Both the position numbers and the translations under genes were made by a program. A stretch of DNA of 10,642 nucleotides from NCBI GenBank assembly GCA_017414725.1, contig JAFQKZ010000095.1, forward strand, positions 1 through 10,642, read 5' to 3'. Below are positions 6,487-10,642 of the stretch, piece after piece; the stretch's first letter is position 1; each line of letters begins with the position of its first letter. Under the pieces are notes generated by a model. That model ran no database searches. It was not told where the DNA came from and worked only from the letters and a program-made list of their open reading frames with translations. The DNA comes from Clostridia bacterium (lineage in GTDB: Bacteria; Bacillota; Clostridia; Oscillospirales; Acutalibacteraceae).

Positions 6487-6515
6487 TTGCAGATATTTTA
6501 TATTTATAATAAAAT
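6487..6515 (+). promoter_or_regulatory. Possible promoter of the ABC transporter-tyrS operon
   Basis: TTGCAG (6487-6492), a 17-base spacer, TAAAAT (6510-6515). The -35 is weak and the local A+T richness offers alternatives. If used, transcription starts near 6522, about 12 bases before GAGGTG (6534-6539), too short a leader for a T-box or other riboswitch. The wider gap 6239-6586 otherwise holds the two minus-strand promoters and nothing else I recognise. Confidence 0.35.
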
Positions 6516-6533
6516 TAATACAAAAATTTCTGT

Positions 6534-6547
6534 GAGGTGTTGTAATT
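6534..6547 (+). promoter_or_regulatory. Strong RBS followed by a possible ATT start for the binding protein
   Basis: GAGGTG (6534-6539) is the only good ribosome binding site before the binding-protein gene but lies 47 bases from its first ATG (6587). Five bases after it, ATT (6545-6547) is in frame, and reading from there adds MINIFKKIIVLFFC, which completes an export signal. No in-frame ATG, GTG or TTG exists in between. Confidence 0.45.
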
Positions 6548-6586
6548 ATAAATATATTTAAAAAAATAATAGTTTTATTTTTTTGC

Positions 6587-7381
6587 ATGTTTGGAACAGT
6601 ATTTTTATTTAAATATATTAAATTTAATAATAATGTTGACAACTCTCAGAAATTACGCGTAGGCATGGAATGTTCGTACGCCCCGTTTAACTGGATACAG
6701 CCCAACAGTGATAATTATAGCGTGAAAATATCCGACGGCTGGTACGCAAACGGCTATGATATATATATATCAAAAATAATCGCAGAGAAATTAAATAAAA
6801 AATTAGAAATAGTAAAAATAGACTGGGACGGTTTGTTACCTGCATTGACTTCGGGTAAAATAGATCTAATAGTAGCAGGCATGTCTGCAACGGAAGAACG
6901 CAAAAAATCTATAGACTTTACAGATAATTATTATAGATCTAATATTGTGATAGTAACTAAGAAAAGCAGTACATATGAAAATTCCAAAAAAATACAAGAT
7001 TTTGGCGGAGCAAGAATTACCGGGCAAATGGGCACAGTGCATTATGATTTAATAAATCAAATAAATAATGTAATTAAATGTACGCCTGTTGAAGATTTTT
7101 CGTCGATGGTGTCAGCTCTGAACGCAGGTAAAATCGATGGTTTTGTATGTGAAAAACCGGCGGCTCTGATATTAACGCATAGTAATCCGAATTTAATATT
7201 AATAAATTTTGAAGAAAATTCAGGTTTTGAAATTTCACAAGATAATATTTCGATAGCGATCGGAGTGCAAAAAAATAATAATTTAAAAGAACAAGTAAAT
7301 AAAATTTTAGAGCAAATTACCGAAGAACAAAGATCTGAACTCATGAACTTAGCTGTCGAGAGATCTTATATTTCAAAATAA
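6587..7381 (+). CDS. Amino-acid ABC transporter substrate-binding protein (SBP_bac_3)
   Basis: Extracytoplasmic receptor of a polar amino-acid ABC importer. From ATG 6587 it has 264 aa. The mature domain starts at LRVGMECSYAPFNW (about 23-36). ANGYDIYISKIIAEKL, DWDGLLPALTSGKIDLIVAGMS and TEERKKSIDFTDNYY follow, with Arg105 the expected binder of the ligand carboxylate. At the site where HisJ-type proteins use Asp to hold the amino group (HisJ D161) there is Glu189 (GKIDGFVCEKPAA). The true N-terminus is probably upstream: a hydrophobic segment straddles the ATG, and the RBS at 6534 points to ATT 6545, which gives a 278-aa protein. No good lipobox exists (VLFFC is poor), so it may be membrane-anchored rather than a lipoprotein. 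It heads the operon with permease, ATPase and tyrS. The ligand cannot be read from sequence. Confidence 0.92.
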   Translation: MFGTVFLFKYIKFNNNVDNSQKLRVGMECSYAPFNWIQPNSDNYSVKISDGWYANGYDIYISKIIAEKLNKKLEIVKIDWDGLLPALTSGKIDLIVAGMSATEERKKSIDFTDNYYRSNIVIVTKKSSTYENSKKIQDFGGARITGQMGTVHYDLINQINNVIKCTPVEDFSSMVSALNAGKIDGFVCEKPAALILTHSNPNLILINFEENSGFEISQDNISIAIGVQKNNNLKEQVNKILEQITEEQRSELMNLAVERSYISK

Positions 7382-7417
7382 AAATATTAATATAAAAGAG
7401 GTGCAGAATTAAAAATC

Positions 7418-8182
7418 ATGGAAAAAAGTTTTCTGGAATGGATAGTATATATAATACAAAATTACGGATTATGGTTCTTGAAAGGCGCAGGAACTACGTT
7501 ATTAATTTCTTTTTTCGGGACTATTATAGGATTTATAATCGGTCTGGTTTTTGCTTCTATAAGAACTATAAAAATAACTCATAATAATTTCAAAAAAATA
7601 TTAATGAAAATTATAAATTTTTTGATTTCTTGTTACGTAGAAGTTTTTCGTGGGACGCCTATGATGGTACAAGCTGTAATTATATATTTCGGAATGCAGG
7701 AATTTATGGGTATTAATTTTAGTCCTACAGTTGCAGGGTTAATAATAGTTTCGATTAATACCGGGGCATATATGATAGAAGTTGTGCGTGGCGGTATCGA
7801 AAGCATAGATATAGGGCAGCTCGAAGCTTCTAAGTCTATAGGCATGAATCATTGGCAGTCTATGATACATATAATTTTGCCGCAGACTATAAAAAATATT
7901 TTGCCGGCGACATGTAACGAATTTATAATAAATATTAAAGATACAAGTGTATTAAACGTGATTTCAGTCACAGAATTGTTTTTTGTTACGAAATCTATAA
8001 AAGGTGCTATATACAGAACTTACGAGACTTTTATAGTCGTAGCTTTGATATATTTAATTTTGACTTTGACTATTACGAGAATTATAAGATACATAGAAAA
8101 ATTCATGGACAGTACAGATAAATTTACTCCTGCATCTTCGACTATGCCGATAATTTTTGTAAAAAAAACAGGAGAAAAATAA
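7418..8182 (+). CDS. Amino-acid ABC transporter permease (HisM/GlnP type)
   Basis: Membrane subunit of the importer, 254 aa, with about five hydrophobic segments (about 20-48, 64-73, 83-120, 165-190 and 203-222). Family hallmarks are the N-terminal [27 protein letters not shown] (75-85), the EAA loop starting at [11 protein letters not shown] (136-146) and ending at LPQ (154-156), which docks on the ATPase, and [17 protein letters not shown]. The last 25 residues form a polar extension ending KKTGEK. It lies 36 bases after the binding protein. GAGGTG at 7398-7403 is 14 bases before ATG 7418, rather far. Permeases of this type usually work as homodimers, and no second permease gene is present. 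Confidence 0.95.
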   Translation: MEKSFLEWIVYIIQNYGLWFLKGAGTTLLISFFGTIIGFIIGLVFASIRTIKITHNNFKKILMKIINFLISCYVEVFRGTPMMVQAVIIYFGMQEFMGINFSPTVAGLIIVSINTGAYMIEVVRGGIESIDIGQLEASKSIGMNHWQSMIHIILPQTIKNILPATCNEFIINIKDTSVLNVISVTELFFVTKSIKGAIYRTYETFIVVALIYLILTLTITRIIRYIEKFMDSTDKFTPASSTMPIIFVKKTGEK

Positions 8183-8187
8183 GAATT

Positions 8188-8931
8188 ATGAGAAAAAATA
8201 TTATTACGATAAAAAATTTAAGCAAGTCTTTTGGCAACAGAAGAATTCTGAAAGAAATAAATTTTGATATTAACGAAGGCGATATAGCGTGTATTATCGG
8301 ACCGTCGGGTTCGGGCAAATCTACGCTTTTACGCTGTATAAATTTACTCGAATATCCTGATTCCGGGAAAATAATTTATGACGGAAAAAATATTTTAACC
8401 GGAGAATATAATATAAATAAATATAGATCTAAAGTCGGAATGGTCTTTCAACAGTTTAATTTATTTAATAATTTAAACGTAATTCAGAACTGTACAATAG
8501 GACCAATTAAAGTTTTAAGACAAGATCCGAAAGAAGCTTACAAAACTGCTATGAAATATTTAACTCAGGTACAAATGTCCAGTTTTGCAGAAGCTAAACC
8601 CAAGCAATTATCAGGCGGTCAGAAACAAAGAGTTGCTATTGCACGCGCTCTTTCTATGAACTCAAGAGTTTTATTATTTGACGAGCCGACGTCAGCTTTA
8701 GATCCTGAAACCGTAGGCGAAGTATTAAAAACTATGAAAAACCTGGCTTCTTCGGGACTGACTATGATAATAGTAACTCACGAAATGGCATTTGCTCGCG
8801 AAGTTTCAAATAAAATAGTATTTATGGACCAGGGAATAATTCTCGAAGAAGGTCACCCGGATAATATTTTGACAAACCCAAAACACGAACGTACAAAGAC
8901 TTTTTTATCAAGATTTATAATTAACGAGTAA
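8188..8931 (+). CDS. Amino-acid ABC transporter ATP-binding protein (HisP/GlnQ type)
   Basis: Cytoplasmic ATPase driving the importer, 247 aa, the normal length. It has Walker [10 protein letters not shown] (38-46), the Q-loop FQQFNLF (87-93), the ABC signature LSGGQKQR (141-148), Walker B VLLFDE (161-166), a D-loop SALD and the switch His198 in VTHEM. All catalytic residues are present. VFQQFNLF and PTSALDPE are typical of the polar amino-acid uptake group. It starts 5 bases after the permease stop. The GGAG at 8171-8174 lies inside the permease end, 13 bases before the ATG, so translation may be coupled. Confidence 0.97.
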   Translation: MRKNIITIKNLSKSFGNRRILKEINFDINEGDIACIIGPSGSGKSTLLRCINLLEYPDSGKIIYDGKNILTGEYNINKYRSKVGMVFQQFNLFNNLNVIQNCTIGPIKVLRQDPKEAYKTAMKYLTQVQMSSFAEAKPKQLSGGQKQRVAIARALSMNSRVLLFDEPTSALDPETVGEVLKTMKNLASSGLTMIIVTHEMAFAREVSNKIVFMDQGIILEEGHPDNILTNPKHERTKTFLSRFIINE

Positions 8932-8976
8932 AAATATTATATAAAATATAAATATATAAAAGTAGGGTTAAATATT

Positions 8977-10209
8977 ATGAATATTTTTGATGATTTAAAA
9001 GCACGTGATTTAGTAGCTCAAGTCACAAACGAAGAGCGCGTCAGAGAAATTTTGAATACTCAAAAAGTAAATTTTTATATTGGATTCGAGCCGACTGCAG
9101 ATAGCTTGCATGTAGGTCATTTTACGCAAATTATGATCATGTCGAGATTACAAAAAGCCGGTCATGTACCTATTATTTTATTTGGTGGTGCGACGGCTTT
9201 AATAGGCGACCCATCCGGAAAGACAGACATGCGACGTATGATGACCCAGGAAGAAATAAATCACAATATTTCTTGTTTTAAAAAACAAGCAGAAAAATTT
9301 ATAGATTTTGAAAATAACAAAGCTATTATAGTAAATAATTACGATTGGCTTTCTGACTTGAATTATATTAAATTTTTGCGTGAGATAGGCGTCCATTTTT
9401 CTGTAAATCGTATGCTGGCTGCAGAATGCTATAAACAAAGACTTGAACGCGGGCTGACTTTCTTTGAATTAAATTACATGATTATGCAAAGTTATGATTT
9501 TCTGGTACTAAACCAAAAATATAACTGTAATTTACAGTTGGGCGGCGATGACCAGTGGAGTAATATCATAGGCGGCGTCGAACTAATCAGAAGAGTAAGA
9601 AAAAAAGAAGCGTTTGGACTTACTTTCAAATTACTCGTTACAAGTGAAGGCAAAAAAATGGGCAAAACTGAAAAAGGCGCAGTGTGGCTCGACAGAAACA
9701 AAACTTCTCCGTACGAGTTTTATCAGTACTGGCGTAATATTCATGACAACGACGTGATAAACTGTCTAAACATGCTGACTTTCTTGCCTACTGAACAAAT
9801 TAATTCATATAAAAATTATAAAGACCAAGAGATAAATAAATTAAAAGAGATACTTGCTTTTGAGTTAACTAAAATAGTTCACAGTGAACAAGACGCACTC
9901 GAATCACAAGAAATCTCGAGAAATTTATTTGATAAAAAAATTACATCTCAGAACATGCCTGAATTTAAAATATCTCGAGAGAATATTCAAAAGAATTCAA
10001 ATAATAATATTTGTATATTAGATCTCATGGTACTGTGTTCGGTAGTAGACTCCAAAAAAGAAGCCCGTAGGCTTATAGAACAAAACGGCATTCATATAAA
10101 TTCAAATATAGTCACAGATATTAATCATAAAATTAATATTACAGATCTTGAATCAGGGGTAATTCTACAAAAGGGCAAAAAATATTTCTTGAGAATTATT
10201 ATTGAATAA
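8977..10209 (+). CDS. tyrS: tyrosyl-tRNA synthetase
   Basis: Class I synthetase that activates tyrosine and charges tRNA-Tyr; a cytoplasmic homodimer. At 410 aa it has the full bacterial architecture: Rossmann catalytic core with YIGFEPTADSLHVGH (34-48, HIGH-type motif HVGH), GDPSGKT (77-83), YMIMQSYDF (167-175) with tyrosine-pocket residues, LGGDDQWSNI (188-197) and the KMSKS-type loop KKMGKTE (226-232). Next are an anticodon-binding helical region (about 250-335) and a C-terminal S4 RNA-binding domain (about 345-407). The GGDDQWSN and KMGKT variants are those I associate with clostridial TyrRS. AGGG (8964-8967) precedes ATG 8977. The 45-base gap after the ATPase has no hairpin, so co-transcription with the transporter is likely. 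No T-box leader is present. Confidence 0.97.
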   Translation: MNIFDDLKARDLVAQVTNEERVREILNTQKVNFYIGFEPTADSLHVGHFTQIMIMSRLQKAGHVPIILFGGATALIGDPSGKTDMRRMMTQEEINHNISCFKKQAEKFIDFENNKAIIVNNYDWLSDLNYIKFLREIGVHFSVNRMLAAECYKQRLERGLTFFELNYMIMQSYDFLVLNQKYNCNLQLGGDDQWSNIIGGVELIRRVRKKEAFGLTFKLLVTSEGKKMGKTEKGAVWLDRNKTSPYEFYQYWRNIHDNDVINCLNMLTFLPTEQINSYKNYKDQEINKLKEILAFELTKIVHSEQDALESQEISRNLFDKKITSQNMPEFKISRENIQKNSNNNICILDLMVLCSVVDSKKEARRLIEQNGIHINSNIVTDINHKINITDLESGVILQKGKKYFLRIIIE

Positions 10210-10224
10210 ATTTTATACAAAAAA

Positions 10225-10260
10225 GCAAATCCCAAAACTCCGGGATTTGTATTTATTTTA
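10225..10260 (+). terminator. Intrinsic terminator after tyrS
   Basis: An 8-bp stem, CAAATCCC (10226-10233) with GGGATTTG (10242-10249), loop AAAACTCC, followed by the T-rich tract TATTTATTTTA. It begins 16 bases after the tyrS stop and closes the transporter-tyrS operon. Confidence 0.88.
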
Positions 10261-10408
10261 CAGTTAAGTTGTTTCGGCAAGTAAAATAACTCGGATTGTA
10301 TAATTTGTACAAATTTCATAGAAATTATTTACAAAACAGCATTAAACTATTAATATTAATCATAGTCACAATAAACGTGATATATAACTAGTTAATTTAA
10401 ATAATTTT

Positions 10409-10437
10409 TTGAGATATTATTTGAGTTAACATAATAT
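10409..10437 (+). promoter_or_regulatory. Possible promoter of the gene starting at 10467
   Basis: TTGAGA (10409-10414, five of six consensus bases), a 17-base spacer, TAATAT (10432-10437, four of six). The implied start near 10444 leaves a leader of about 23 bases. A TATAAT at about 10299 has no good -35. The remainder of 10261-10408 shows nothing recognisable. Confidence 0.4.
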
Positions 10438-10466
10438 TTTAAATTTATATTTTAGGAGGAATTATC

Positions 10467-10642
10467 ATGGCAGAGAATAAAATAACTTTAGGACAATTAG
10501 CAAACGTATTAACTGAATCAGGAATAGACTTAAACGAAATTTATTTAGATGAAAACCAGATCAATGGTATGCAAACTTCTTTGAGCGAAGAAAACCAGAA
10601 AAAACTTGTAGGTTTTGTAAGCGAGCTTATGAAATCTGTACC
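10467..10642 (+). CDS. Unrecognised protein, N-terminal 58 residues (3' end outside window)
   Basis: ATG 10467 follows a perfect AGGAGG (10454-10459) with 7-base spacing, the strongest ribosome binding site in the window. The frame is open to the edge. The visible residues are acidic and polar, begin MAENKITLGQLANVLTESG, and look like two or three amphipathic helices (LGQLANVLTESGIDLNEIYL and SEENQKKLVGFVSELMKS). There is no signal peptide, membrane segment or known motif, so I give no function. Position after the terminator and a likely own promoter make it a separate transcription unit. The strong initiation site hints at an abundant protein, which is inference. Confidence 0.8.
   Translation, partial: MAENKITLGQLANVLTESGIDLNEIYLDENQINGMQTSLSEENQKKLVGFVSELMKSV

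Noticed and set aside
6687-7845. Minus-strand open frames opposite the binding protein and permease
   Set aside because: No start signals or motifs; explained by the plus-strand coding sequence.
1-10642. CRISPR array, prophage or integrase attachment site
   Set aside because: I saw no regularly spaced repeats, no Cas, integrase or phage structural genes, and no duplicated tRNA ends in the window.

Overview
The window looks like a piece of the chromosome of a low-GC, Gram-positive-type bacterium, most likely a clostridial (Oscillospirales/Ruminococcaceae-like) lineage. The evidence is strong A+T bias by eye, TTGACA/TATAAT promoters, purine-rich ribosome binding sites, an rsmH-ftsL cell-division pair, tRNAs with encoded CCA, a clostridial-style TyrRS (HVGH, GGDDQW and KMGKT motifs), and a leaderless single-domain Amidase_3 protein of a kind I recall from that group. 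TGA works as a stop, so the code appears standard. The decayed transposon, the isolated rsmH-ftsL pair and the Asn/Ile/Lys-inflated PriA fit an A+T-drifting, possibly host-associated genome; that is inference.

Layout. Positions 1-156 hold the C-terminus of a RelE/ParE-type toxin. Next come cdd (cytidine deaminase, +) and a convergent priA (replication-restart helicase, -) with only 3 bases between their stop codons. Divergent from priA is a cytoplasmic-looking N-acetylmuramoyl-L-alanine amidase. After about 300 bases without a recognisable gene, ftsL-like and rsmH run on the minus strand from a near-consensus promoter. Upstream of rsmH, where mraZ often sits, there is a broken IS5-family transposase (about 5471-5790). 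Then follow three minus-strand tRNA genes (in transcription order Met-CAT, Glu-TTC, Val-CAC), the first two close behind a TTGACA-17-TACAAT promoter.

The right third (about 6487-10260) reads as one plus-strand operon: polar amino-acid ABC transporter binding protein, permease and ATPase, then tyrS, closed by a clear intrinsic terminator. No T-box leader is visible. After the terminator an unrecognised gene starts with a perfect AGGAGG site and runs off the window.

How the genes relate: most are housekeeping (nucleoside salvage, replication restart, wall turnover and division, tRNA supply, amino-acid uptake and charging). I did not find a convincing new multi-gene system. The most unusual signals are the run of TTG start codons in the left half, a binding-protein gene whose export signal seems to start at a non-AUG (ATT) codon, transporter-tyrS coupling, and the transposon relic that still keeps its R(3)E(6)K signature.
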